Shown here: in pieces, positions 17,302 through 24,825 of the stretch
Layout: every line of letters begins with the position of its first letter
Position numbering within the stretch: position 1 is the stretch's first letter
Source of the DNA: Syntrophobacteraceae bacterium
GTDB taxonomy: Bacteria; Desulfobacterota; Syntrophobacteria; Syntrophobacterales; Syntrophobacteraceae
DNA: 64,000 nt
Assembly: GCA_025453975.1 (NCBI GenBank)
Contig: JALOPI010000005.1
Span: forward strand, 1-64,000
Direction: 5' to 3'
Translations under genes and position numbers: made by a program
The notes under the pieces: generated by a model
What the model saw: the letters and a program-made list of their open reading frames with translations, nothing else
What the model was told of the DNA's origin: nothing
Databases searched by the model: none

Positions 17302-17928
17302 ATGGACATTGAGGTGTTGGATGCCAAGGAGCTGATGGAGCTGGCTCGATGGCTCGGTGCGACTGACGTGGCGATGATCTCGACGGAGGAAATCTCCGTG
17401 GAAGACCATCTGGCAGGGATGTGCGGCGAATTGCCATGCTCGAGCTACGGGCTCGGGGCGGGCTGTCCTCCCCACGTCACGGGCCCCTCCGGATTTCGAG
17501 AGCTTCTGAAAGAGCACCGGCAGGCACTGGTCTTCAAGATCGAAGTCCCCACGGAAGTCCTTTTGTCCCAGGAGCGACAGGAGATATTCGGGCTGCTCCA
17601 CAAGATCGCCGCCGACGTGGAGCAGCTGGCGGTTCAGAAAGGGTATCGCGATTCCAGAGGCTTTGCCGGTGGGTCCTGCAAACAGCTTTTCTGCCGGGAT
17701 CATCCCGCGTGTCGGGTGGTGAGCGAGGGGAAGGAATGCCGGAGTCCTCGACTCGCCCGCCCATCCATGTCCGGCTTCGGCATCGACGTGTCCAAGCTCA
17801 TGCGGAGTGCCGGGTGGGCCATGAACCGGGCCGGCGGCGGGGCTGAAACGGGCTCGCCCTCCGGCACGGGGACGGTCTGTGGTCTGGTTCTGCTCGGCAG
17901 GCCGCGTGGGGCAACGGGGGAAAGCTAG
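17302..17928 (+). CDS. DUF2284 predicted metal-binding protein
   Basis: A 208-residue protein with the Cys pattern of the DUF2284 family: CGELPCSSYGLGAGCPPHV near residues 40-60, then GGSCKQLFCRDHPACRVV and a later GKECRSPRLARPSM. The spacing of these Cys suggests an Fe-S or other metal site; the reaction is unknown. DUF2284 proteins are common in anaerobes. The start has no strong ribosome site but the ATG begins exactly at the conserved N-terminal helix. It precedes an intergenic palindromic repeat and the hydrogenase protease gene. Confidence 0.75.
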   Translation: MDIEVLDAKELMELARWLGATDVAMISTEEISVEDHLAGMCGELPCSSYGLGAGCPPHVTGPSGFRELLKEHRQALVFKIEVPTEVLLSQERQEIFGLLHKIAADVEQLAVQKGYRDSRGFAGGSCKQLFCRDHPACRVVSEGKECRSPRLARPSMSGFGIDVSKLMRSAGWAMNRAGGGAETGSPSGTGTVCGLVLLGRPRGATGES

Positions 17929-17949
17929 GAGGCCGTCCGAAGTTTCCTG

Positions 17950-18041
17950 CGTCATTTCAAACGGAGCGTAGCGAAGAGAGAAATCTCCAGGAATCCAGTG
18001 ATCACGAAGATCGAGATTCCTCGCTATCGCTCGCAATGACG
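17950..18041. repeat. Palindromic dispersed-type repeat (CGTCATT...AATGACG ends)
   Basis: A 92-nt imperfect inverted repeat. The left arm runs CGTCATTTC then GGAGCGTAGCGAAG and AGAAATCT; the right arm runs GAGATTCCTCGCTATCGC then TCGCAATGACG. The ends CGTCATT and AATGACG and the GCGAAGC-like blocks match a repeat type common between genes in many Deltaproteobacteria and other phyla. No second copy was found in this window. It lies between the DUF2284 gene and the hydrogenase protease gene and could fold into a long hairpin. Confidence 0.7.
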
Positions 18042-18123
18042 GTTCTCGGACAGCCCCTGGTCCGGGACATCGAGAGCGCGACCATGCGCTCCAAGTCAGC
18101 TCAGTGAAATGAGAGTCCATCAG

Positions 18124-18603
18124 ATGAAGACACTGGTTCTGGGAATCGGCAACCTGTTACTGTGCGACGAGGGGGTGGGCGTCCACGTGGTCCGGGAGCT
18201 TCTCAAGGCTGATCTGCCGTCGGGAACCGAGGTGATGGAGGTGGGGACCGCCATACTGGATGCCCTGCCCGCCATCGAATCAGCGGAGAGGATCATCGTG
18301 GTGGATGCGGTACAGGCGGACGGCACGCCGGGAACCATCTATCGCATGCCTTTCGATGCCTTCGCTCCTTCACGCGTCATCGCCTCCATGCACGGCTTCG
18401 ACCTGTCACGGGTGCTGGCCCTCGCCGGGAGGACCGACCAGCCGCGCATCACGGTCATCGGCATCGAGCCCGCCGTGGTGGACTGGTCCATGGACCTTTC
18501 GCCGAGCGTCGCGAACGTCCTGCCCCTGGCCGCCGAAGCCGTCCTGGATGAGATCCTGGCGGGAGCCACCGGTGCCTCCGGGCAAGGCGCCTCCACCGGA
18601 TAG
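18124..18603 (+). CDS. [NiFe] hydrogenase maturation protease (HyaD/HybD family)
   Basis: Endopeptidase that removes the C-terminal tail of the hydrogenase large subunit after nickel insertion. It has 159 residues and opens KTLVLGIGNLLLCDEGVGVHV. Glu16, Asp61 (VVDAV) and His90 (SMHGFDL) match the three nickel-sensing ligands Glu16, Asp62 and His93 of HybD. The ATG at 18124 fits the family N terminus; an ATG at 18109 is in frame. The substrate is probably the large subunit whose gene converges on it with a 49-nt gap. The opposite orientation means the protease is transcribed separately. Confidence 0.85.
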   Translation: MKTLVLGIGNLLLCDEGVGVHVVRELLKADLPSGTEVMEVGTAILDALPAIESAERIIVVDAVQADGTPGTIYRMPFDAFAPSRVIASMHGFDLSRVLALAGRTDQPRITVIGIEPAVVDWSMDLSPSVANVLPLAAEAVLDEILAGATGASGQGASTG

Positions 18604-18652
18604 AGCGCAGAGGCGGTCCCGACGGAAGCCTCGGTGGCGCGAAAACGGCGCG

Positions 18653-20119
18653 TTATCGGGCAGGACCGGCGTGAAGGACCACGGGGCGGCCTCCCGGCCG
18701 CATGATGTGGACCGCGCAGGAGAGACAGGGATCGAAGGAATGAATGACCCTCAGGGCCTCCACCGGCCGGGACGGATCGGCAATGGGGGCGCCGACGAGC
18801 GCCTGCTCCATGGGGCCCTTCTGGCTCCGCGAGTCCTTGGGCGAGGCGTTCCAGCAGGTGGGGGTGATCACCTGGTAATTGGACACCTTCCCTCCGCTGA
18901 TCCGTACCCAGTGGCCCAGCGCCCCGCGCGGCGCTTCGGTGAGCCCGATGCCGCTCCCCCTGGACGGCGTCGACACTTCCTCGTATACCGGCCCTCCCAG
19001 GTTGTTCTCCAGCTCATTCAGCCACTCCCTCATGGCCTCGCCCACCAGCTTCGCTTCCCGGGCCCGGGCCAGGTGACGGTCCATGACGGAAATTCCCCCC
19101 TCGTACCGCCGGCTCACCGCCATTCGAGCCAGAGGTCCGGCCTCGAAGGGCGCATTGGCATAGCGGGGCGCCTTGAGCCAGGAATAGGCGCCGGTTTTGG
19201 CTTCAGGGTCCACGGGGTTTGTCACCCCGCTGGCGGGAGGCAGCGCCCGGGTCCCATTGTACCATGAATAGGCCACGTGCTCGGTGATGCGTCGAACATC
19301 CAGGGACAGCGGAGACCCGCCCTTGAGGAGCCCGCGGGAAAGGAGCTTGCGGGATCCCGTGTCGTCCAGATCGAAGACGCCGAAGGACAGCAGGTTGCCG
19401 CTTCCACGGCCGACGGTCAGGTAGTCCGAATAATGGCTCGCCACGGCCTCGACATCGGGGATGTAAGTACCGTCGATGAAGCTCAGCAGATTCTGGAGAT
19501 GGGCACGGAAGGCCTTGATGCGGCCGGAATCGGGCGTCGACGTGGAGCCTCCCGCGACGAAATTGGCGGGCATGGGCAGCCTGCCGCCGAAAACGGCGCC
19601 CATCTGGTGGGCGACTCGCCGCATCTCGATGGCTTTGGGAATGTGGGCCGCCACATCGTCCAGGGAGGGCTCCTCCCGAAAATCCAGGTCCGCGCCGTTG
19701 TCGGCGTCTCTGGGGTTCCATGCCGGAGTCCAAGGCGCCGACGCGGGTGCTTTGACGAAATCCAGCGCCGCCAGAAGATAGAAATGCAGAATGTGGGACT
19801 GGATGAAGTTGGCGCCCAGCACCAGGTTTCGAATGATCCGGCCGTTGGCGGGGGCTTTCTTCCTCGCCGCGCCCTCCAGGGCCAGTGTCGCCGCCATGCC
19901 GTGGGACACGGGACACACCCCGCAGATCCGCTCGGTGATGGCGGGAGCATCCATGGGATCCCTGCCCATGAGAATGGTTTCAAAGCCTCGAAATAGCGTT
20001 CCCGTGCATCGGGCGTCCACCACCTGGGTGAGTCCGCCGACCGTGTCGATGGTCACCTCGACCTTCATGTGCCCTTCGATCCGGGTGACCGGATCCATAA
20101 CCGTGATCACTTTAGCCAC
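18653..20119 (-). CDS. [NiFe] hydrogenase large subunit
   Basis: Catalytic subunit, 488 residues. The N-terminal ligands are Cys66 and Cys69 in ERICGVCPVSHG; the C-terminal ligands are Cys465 and Cys468 in DPCLSCAVH. The 17 residues after His471 (IMRPGGRPVVLHAGPAR) are the peptide expected to be cut off by the maturation protease. All four ligands are Cys, so this is not a selenium enzyme. The opening VITVMDPVTRIEGHMKVEV is typical of group 1 uptake enzymes. The start is a GTG preceded by GGAGG. It is slightly shorter than most group 1 large subunits (about 540-600). It lies 102 nt after the small subunit gene, in the usual small-large order. No cytochrome b gene follows. Confidence 0.95.
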   Translation of the reverse strand: MAKVITVMDPVTRIEGHMKVEVTIDTVGGLTQVVDARCTGTLFRGFETILMGRDPMDAPAITERICGVCPVSHGMAATLALEGAARKKAPANGRIIRNLVLGANFIQSHILHFYLLAALDFVKAPASAPWTPAWNPRDADNGADLDFREEPSLDDVAAHIPKAIEMRRVAHQMGAVFGGRLPMPANFVAGGSTSTPDSGRIKAFRAHLQNLLSFIDGTYIPDVEAVASHYSDYLTVGRGSGNLLSFGVFDLDDTGSRKLLSRGLLKGGSPLSLDVRRITEHVAYSWYNGTRALPPASGVTNPVDPEAKTGAYSWLKAPRYANAPFEAGPLARMAVSRRYEGGISVMDRHLARAREAKLVGEAMREWLNELENNLGGPVYEEVSTPSRGSGIGLTEAPRGALGHWVRISGGKVSNYQVITPTCWNASPKDSRSQKGPMEQALVGAPIADPSRPVEALRVIHSFDPCLSCAVHIMRPGGRPVVLHAGPAR

Positions 20120-20221
20120 GACATCCTCCGATAGTTTTGGGCTCTGATATTGGAGTGTTCGACATGCCCGAGCCGGATCCCCGGCCCTCCCTCGCCACGC
20201 CGGGAAAACCAGACATGCCGA

Positions 20222-21274
20222 TCAATGGCAGGTACTGCAGCTTTGCCCTCCCGTCGGAGGATGGTTTGCGGGCAGCTGCGACCCGCCGCCCGAATCGTCG
20301 TCGTCTCCCCCTGGGCCTGAAGAGCCGTGACAGCTGGAGCAGGACTGGTTCTCGGTGCGGGGATGTCCGTCGGGCAACGCTCCCGCCGAGCTGAAAAAGG
20401 GTGAGAATCGATCAGGGAAGCCCTTCTCCGTGCAGCCGATACAGATCGCATTGGCGCCGATGCACCAGCTGGTCCCACCGTTCCACTTGCGACTGACGCA
20501 GTCTCCGCGCGTGTTGGGGCCCTTGCAGCCCAGATCCCTGAGGCAGAATCCTTCCTGGCCAATGGTCTCGGCCCAGTCCCGCCCGTTCCGGGGACAGCTG
20601 CCATGAATGGTGGACCTGAAATAATCCGTGGGGCGGCCATCCGAGTCGAGGCTCAACCGTGATCCCGCCAGAAGCTTGGCGGTCGTCCCGATGATCCAGT
20701 CCGGATGAGCCGGACAGCCGGGAATGTTGACCGTCGATACCCCCGTGATGTCGCGAACGCTTCGGATGCCCGTGGGATTGGGGGCCGCGCCCGACATGCC
20801 CCCGAAACTGGCGCAGGTCCCGATGCTCAGGACGGCGTGGGCCTTGGGCGCCAGACGCTCCACCACCTCCAGCGCCGTCATGTCGCGGCCGTTCTCATTC
20901 CAGACGTAACAGCACCGGCCGCCAAAAGCCGTGGGAATCCCCCCCTCCACCGCCAGGATGAATGCCTTTGATCGCTCCGCGGCCAGGGCGGTCTCGACGG
21001 CGAGGGATCCAGCGGCCCCCATGAGATTGGGGTGGTAGGCCAGGCTCACCGTGTTGAACAGAAGATCGGCGACGTCCACGGGCTTGCTCGTGGAGATGCG
21101 GTTGGCCAGGGAGACCGTGCACCCCGTGCAGTTGGACGCGGCGATCCATATGATCGGAGGGCCGCTTCCCGTGGCCAGCACCTTCTCGAGGATGCCGAGG
21201 GTGGAATGGTCCAGCCCCAGCGCCGCCGCGGAGCCCAGGCAGTACTTCAGAAAACCCCTTCGGGAGATTTTCAA
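20222..21274 (-). CDS. [NiFe] hydrogenase small subunit with Tat signal and C-terminal CxxCH tail
   Basis: Fe-S electron-transfer subunit, 350 residues. A twin-arginine signal SRRGFLK (residues 4-10) directs export with the large subunit. Cluster ligands include SNCTGCTVS, GTCASFGG, PGCPAHPDW, IHGSCPR, FCLRDLGCKGP and CIGANAICIGCTEKGFPD. After PFF near residue 290 the usual subunit ends, but here about 50 more residues follow. They carry CSSCH (312-316) and CSTCH (346-350, the last five residues), each preceded by HP at similar spacing, with an acidic-glycine linker between. These look like two c-type haem sites. TTG was chosen as start because AAAAGGAG precedes it by 5 nt; a GTG at 21358 would place 28 odd residues ahead of the Tat motif. 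No membrane helix is seen in the tail. Confidence 0.9.
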   Translation of the reverse strand: MKISRRGFLKYCLGSAAALGLDHSTLGILEKVLATGSGPPIIWIAASNCTGCTVSLANRISTSKPVDVADLLFNTVSLAYHPNLMGAAGSLAVETALAAERSKAFILAVEGGIPTAFGGRCCYVWNENGRDMTALEVVERLAPKAHAVLSIGTCASFGGMSGAAPNPTGIRSVRDITGVSTVNIPGCPAHPDWIIGTTAKLLAGSRLSLDSDGRPTDYFRSTIHGSCPRNGRDWAETIGQEGFCLRDLGCKGPNTRGDCVSRKWNGGTSWCIGANAICIGCTEKGFPDRFSPFFSSAGALPDGHPRTENQSCSSCHGSSGPGGDDDDSGGGSQLPANHPPTGGQSCSTCH

Positions 21275-21478
21275 GGCGACTCCTTTTCCGTTGCGAGGAT
21301 TGAAGCCATCGAAGCCAGGCCCATGTCTTTCGGGGCGCATGGCTCCTGGAGAAAACACAGCATGCCCATGTCAAGGATCTTCAGCATGTTACGGACGAAT
21401 ACACTCTGGAGATCTCAAAGGTCACATTGTCGTCGGAGAAACTTTATTCACGAAGGAAAGAGTCGATGAGTGATTGGT

Positions 21479-21505
21479 GAGCTTCAGGCTTCAGGGCTCT
21501 GAGAG
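21479..21505. repeat. Heptamer micro-repeat (AGGCTTC type)
   Basis: Units GAGCTTC, AGGCTTC and AGGGCTC follow each other without spacing. The central unit equals one found inverted at 5658-5684 and resembles one at 58561-58574. Confidence 0.5.
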
Positions 21506-21616
21506 CGTTGGCGGGGCAAACCTATGGTGTCATGGAGATGGGAAAAGGACCCTGCCCATCGCACCGGTCGGCCGATGGGCGGCACCAGCGGGCTGGGATG
21601 GCAATACCCATGGTCT

Positions 21617-21644
21617 GGAATCGGGAATCGGGAGCCGGGGACCG
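21617..21644. repeat. Heptamer micro-repeat (GGAATCG type)
   Basis: Four consecutive 7-nt units: GGAATCG, GGAATCG, GGAGCCG, GGGACCG. It is a second heptamer family in the same spacer, different from the AGGCTTC type. Confidence 0.55.
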
Positions 21645-21781
21645 GAGGGGATCCATCCGGCAAAATCTGAAAAACCAGGGGCGATGGAACGATCTGTCCA
21701 TCGAGGGGCGATCCGCGGCGACCTGGCAGGGCGGAAGCGAAGTCTCCCCATGCCAGGCCGCGCGTGACCACGCATCCCGCC

Positions 21782-22474
21782 TCACGCGGGAGAGTCGAGG
21801 AAGATTTCCCTCCGGTCCTCGCGGTGGTCCACCAGGTAATACAGCGTGGCTTTCTGCTGAAACTCCTTCAGCATCTGGTTGAGAGTCCCACGGTCGATGT
21901 CGTAGGCCCGGATGTACACCATGCGGTAGCCTGCCGGCATGCGCTCGTAGCTCCCCAGGATGCTGGCGATGCGCCCCCCGTGACTCCGGATGATGTCCGT
22001 GAGGTCCTTGATGGTCCCGGGGCGGTCTTCGATCTTGAAGGCAAACTGGACGCCCTTTTTGCCGAGACCGCTCAGGGCGATGAGCACGTTGAAGATATCG
22101 TCCCGCGTGATCATGCCCACAACCTCTCCCTTGGGGCTCATCACGGGCATTCCGGAGATCTTATGCTTCAGGAGCAGCTCCGCGGTCTCCTCCACCGTCC
22201 AGTCCACGGGGACGGTGACGGGCTTTTTGGTCATGATGTCCCTGACCTTAATCTTGGAGAGGAGGTAGAGGAGCTCGTGCACGTCGAGCGTCGTCGCATC
22301 CGATGCCGACGCCCGCTTGAGATCCGTGTCGGAGACGACCCCCACCAGCTTTCCCTTCTGAATGACCGGGAGCATCCGAACCTTGTGCTCTTTCATGATG
22401 GCCGTGGCGCGCTGCATGGACTCGTCTTCCCCAATGGAGACGACGTTCTTGCTCATCCAGTCCCTGACAAGCAT
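21782..22474 (-). CDS. CBS-pair and ACT domain protein (AcuB-like)
   Basis: A 230-residue cytoplasmic sensor-type protein. CBS domain 1 covers about residues 1-60 (VRDWMSKNVVSIGEDESM, GVVSDTDLK), CBS domain 2 about 75-130 (VRDIMTKKPVTVPVDWTVEE, GMITRDDIF), and an ACT domain about 138-215 (FAFKIEDRPGTIKDLTDIIRSHGG). CBS pairs bind adenosyl ligands and ACT domains bind amino acids, so the protein probably senses both; its target is unknown. The ATG is preceded by GGAGG. It lies 60 nt upstream of the CCA-adding enzyme stop, in the same direction, without evident functional link. Confidence 0.8.
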   Translation of the reverse strand: MLVRDWMSKNVVSIGEDESMQRATAIMKEHKVRMLPVIQKGKLVGVVSDTDLKRASASDATTLDVHELLYLLSKIKVRDIMTKKPVTVPVDWTVEETAELLLKHKISGMPVMSPKGEVVGMITRDDIFNVLIALSGLGKKGVQFAFKIEDRPGTIKDLTDIIRSHGGRIASILGSYERMPAGYRMVYIRAYDIDRGTLNQMLKEFQQKATLYYLVDHREDRREIFLDSPA

Positions 22475-22534
22475 GGAATAACCTCCTGATCGAGTCGCCT
22501 GGTGATGGAATCCGGAAAAACCTGATGGTGAAAG

Positions 22535-23857
22535 TTATTTATGGAATGCTTTCCGTAGAAAATCCATAAGATTTTTGCGCCGATTCAGGCCGGGATCCGC
22601 CACCGCCATGTCATGGAGGCGGCGGAGCACCCGGCCCACCTCCTGTCCGGGCGGAACCCCCAGAACGCCCATGACATCGGCCCCATCCACCGCCAGCTCG
22701 GCGACGCTCCAGGGAAGCCCGGATTCGACCTGATGGAGAACCTCGCGGCGGAGCCCGGGCCACCCCACGGAAAGCTCGTGGCAATCCGCGGAAAAGGCCG
22801 CCGCGTGGGCTTCGCCGAGATCGATCCAGTCCCACAGCAGATCGCGACCCACACGGACCATGGCCCGCCTGAGCTCCCCCCCGGACCAGCGGAGGGATGC
22901 CGCCGTGAGCTGATGCTCCACCAGGGTCTCCACCTCCCGTCGCTCACGGGTCGAGGCGCGCCAGCGAGCCAGGATTTCGTCCGCGATGCGGGCGCTCCCC
23001 GAGGGATCGACAGGACAGGGTGCGACGGCGGGACCGGCCGCGTCGGATCCCGCCACGCGACTCAGGTCATGGAAGAACGCGGCCAGCCGCACCATCGCGC
23101 GAGGGGGGGCATGATGCACCGTCGCCGCTGCGTGGAGGAGCGACACCGGGAGCTCCCCCTCGACACCCGTGCTCTGAGATCGGGACTCCATTTCGGGCAA
23201 GGTCACCCGAACCACCCCGCCCCGCCACATACAGGCTACCCCCTCCAGGATCCCCTGACCCAGGAGAAGGCGCAGCCACTCCTCACGGATTCTCTCGGGC
23301 GCCACACGGGCCAGGCCGGAAGCCTCCCGCGCGAGGGCAGCGAAGGTGGTCCCCTGGATGACGAGTCCATGGGTGGATACGAAACGACCGGCCCGAAGCG
23401 CTCGAAGAGGATCTTCCCGAAACCTTTGGGCAGCGTCGCCGACCCCGCGCAGGCGGCTTTCGCCGAGATCCCGGCGGCCTCCGTGGGGATCCAGGAAACC
23501 ACCCCCGGGAAATCTCCACGCCATGGCGTTCACGGTGAAATCCCGGCGTCCCAGGTCGGCCCGAATCCCCTCGTCCCCGAGGGCCGAAACGGTGGTCACT
23601 TCAACGGCGCGTTCCCGGGTCAGCACCTGGACGGTCCCATGCCGCAGTCCAATGGGAGCCGTTCGGGGAAACAGCTCCAAGACCTGGGCGGGAGCCGCGT
23701 CCGTGGCCAGGTCCCAGTCCTTGGCCTCGATCCCGAGGAAGAAATCCCGGATCGCGCCCCCGACGATCCACACGGAATGTCCGGCATCATGAATCCGCCG
23801 GAGGGCATCGAGGACATCATCCGGGATGGCTTGGGCGAAACGGGCATCGTCCGACAT
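22535..23857 (-). CDS. cca: CCA-adding tRNA nucleotidyltransferase / poly(A) polymerase family protein
   Basis: A 440-residue class II nucleotidyltransferase that adds or repairs the tRNA 3' CCA, or adenylates RNA. The NTase head shows WIVGGAIRDFFLG then DWDLATDA with the metal-binding Asp pair. LGRRDFTVNAMAW and DPLRALRAGRF are the family motifs for nucleotide selection. An HD-like segment FFHDLSR lies in the C-terminal half. The start MSDDARF was chosen for the usual distance to the VGGAIRD motif; a GTG 12 codons earlier is possible. No strong ribosome site at either. Whether it is CCA-adding or poly(A) polymerase cannot be decided by eye. Confidence 0.8.
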   Translation of the reverse strand: MSDDARFAQAIPDDVLDALRRIHDAGHSVWIVGGAIRDFFLGIEAKDWDLATDAAPAQVLELFPRTAPIGLRHGTVQVLTRERAVEVTTVSALGDEGIRADLGRRDFTVNAMAWRFPGGGFLDPHGGRRDLGESRLRGVGDAAQRFREDPLRALRAGRFVSTHGLVIQGTTFAALAREASGLARVAPERIREEWLRLLLGQGILEGVACMWRGGVVRVTLPEMESRSQSTGVEGELPVSLLHAAATVHHAPPRAMVRLAAFFHDLSRVAGSDAAGPAVAPCPVDPSGSARIADEILARWRASTRERREVETLVEHQLTAASLRWSGGELRRAMVRVGRDLLWDWIDLGEAHAAAFSADCHELSVGWPGLRREVLHQVESGLPWSVAELAVDGADVMGVLGVPPGQEVGRVLRRLHDMAVADPGLNRRKNLMDFLRKAFHK

Positions 23858-24159
23858 GATGGAATGGCATCTTCTCAGCAAGCGGGAGTACACGATGTTC
23901 TCATCGACCCGGCAATGGGACGCAGATCTTGATGATGAGCAGCGATTCAGGCCAATGAGTGCGGTGGAACGGTCGAATCAGCGCGCATCGGCGTCCCATT
24001 GATTCTGCCTTCAATCATGGAGAAGGTACATGGAATTCTTTCAAGATGACGAAGAGCTTCAGGTCTATCTGGCAAAATCCTTACCCGGGCTTCTGGCGCC
24101 CTGATGATCCTCCAGGGCCGCGCACTCAGGGAGCGAGCCTGCATTCTCATTTTTTGCGC
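23858..24159. other. 302-bp spacer, nothing recognised
   Basis: No open frame with coding character, repeat or hairpin stands out between the CCA enzyme gene and the promoter at 24160. Confidence 0.5.
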
Positions 24160-24188
24160 TTGATCTTTCACGTCCTGTTCTCTATATG
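24160..24188 (+). promoter_or_regulatory. Sigma70-type promoter for the leuA leader transcript
   Basis: TTGATC (24160-24165) and TATATG (24183-24188) are separated by exactly 17 nt. Transcription would start near 24195 and run through the 44-residue peptide gene, the leucine leader and leuA. Confidence 0.55.
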
Positions 24189-24262
24189 ATGACTCTAAGC
24201 TGCTGAAGAGCCATGATCATATCTTGAGCCGGAACCAGAGGATCGAAAACGGGGGGAACGTG

Positions 24263-24397
24263 ATGGAAGCGACTAAAGTCATGGAAGAGGCGAACAAGAT
24301 CATCGAGGACTTCACTCCCGGTCAGTTTGCCTTGTACATCGCCGTATATACCGTTCAAATCTGCCTGTGCTTCTGGGTTGCCCTGAAGCTGCTTTAG
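24263..24397 (+). CDS. 44-residue small membrane peptide
   Basis: A short gene with the polar start MEATKVMEEANKIIEDF and a single hydrophobic helix (about residues 22-43, QFALYIAVYTVQICLCFWVA). A run of six G (GGGGGGAA) lies at ribosome-site distance from the ATG. A good promoter is 75 nt upstream. The amphipathic start plus one helix suggests a small inner-membrane peptide with the C terminus at the membrane edge. No known family is recognised. It is in the same transcript direction as the leucine leader and leuA. Confidence 0.5.
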   Translation: MEATKVMEEANKIIEDFTPGQFALYIAVYTVQICLCFWVALKLL

Positions 24398-24483
24398 CAA
24401 AGGGATTCAGGCTCTCACTCGCGATCTTCGCCCCACGCGGGCGAACCGAAGACCGTGCTTCCGTTAAGGGATCGATCGAACAT

Positions 24484-24591
24484 ATGATGTCGGAAATGGC
24501 GTTGAATCTCCTCCTTCTACTTCTTCCGGGCCTTGGGCCCGGGATGCGGGGACCCGGCGCCTTCGGACCGGAGCAGCTCCCAATGAGCTGA
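24484..24591 (+). CDS. leuL: Leucine-rich leader peptide of leuA attenuator
   Basis: A 35-residue leader starting MMSEMALN, then six consecutive Leu codons (24508-24525: ctc ctc ctt cta ctt ctt), then PGLGPG. Eight of eleven codons in this stretch are Leu. It is followed by a textbook terminator at 24614-24652 and then leuA. This is the arrangement of leucine attenuation: ribosomes stall on scarce Leu-tRNA and change the RNA fold. GGCCTT (24529-24534), just after the Leu run, could pair with AAGGCC (24616-24621) in the terminator arm to form an antiterminator; that pairing is inference. The start could also be the second or third ATG (24487, 24496). Ribosome site weak. Confidence 0.75.
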   Translation: MMSEMALNLLLLLLPGLGPGMRGPGAFGPEQLPMS

Positions 24592-24613
24592 TCTCGGCAG
24601 CCAGAGAGAGTGC

Positions 24614-24652
24614 AAAAGGCCATGGGTTCCCGCCCATGGCCTTTTCGTTTTT
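24614..24652 (+). terminator. Rho-independent attenuator upstream of leuA
   Basis: AAAAGGCCATGGG (24614-24626) pairs perfectly with CCCATGGCCTTTT (24633-24645) around TTCCCG, followed by CGTTTTT. It sits 22 nt after the leader peptide stop and 174 nt before leuA. Confidence 0.85.
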
Positions 24653-24825
24653 GGGGAGACCATTCAGTGTGACGCAAGTCACCGGGAATCGAGAGGAGGT
24701 GAGGAGCATGGGGCTTACTGGCCCAGTGGGTTCATTTGAAATCCTCGAAGGACGGAAGTACGGCGATCCCAGCCATTTCACGGATCCAGTCCTGCCTGGC
24801 AGGCAGCCACAGCAAAGGAGCTCCC

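Larger units (their letters stand above)
21275..21781. other. 507-bp spacer upstream of the hydrogenase genes
   Basis: No coding frame here is convincing. The region holds two tandem heptamer micro-repeats (listed separately) and must contain the hydrogenase promoter on the minus strand. A minus-strand TTGACA occurs at 21369-21374 but without an acceptable -10. I see no clear sigma54-type element. Confidence 0.5.

Noticed and set aside
21369-21374. TTGACA on the minus strand upstream of the hydrogenase genes
   Set aside because: At 16-18 nt spacing no -10-like hexamer is found (CTCCAG), so it is not listed as a promoter.
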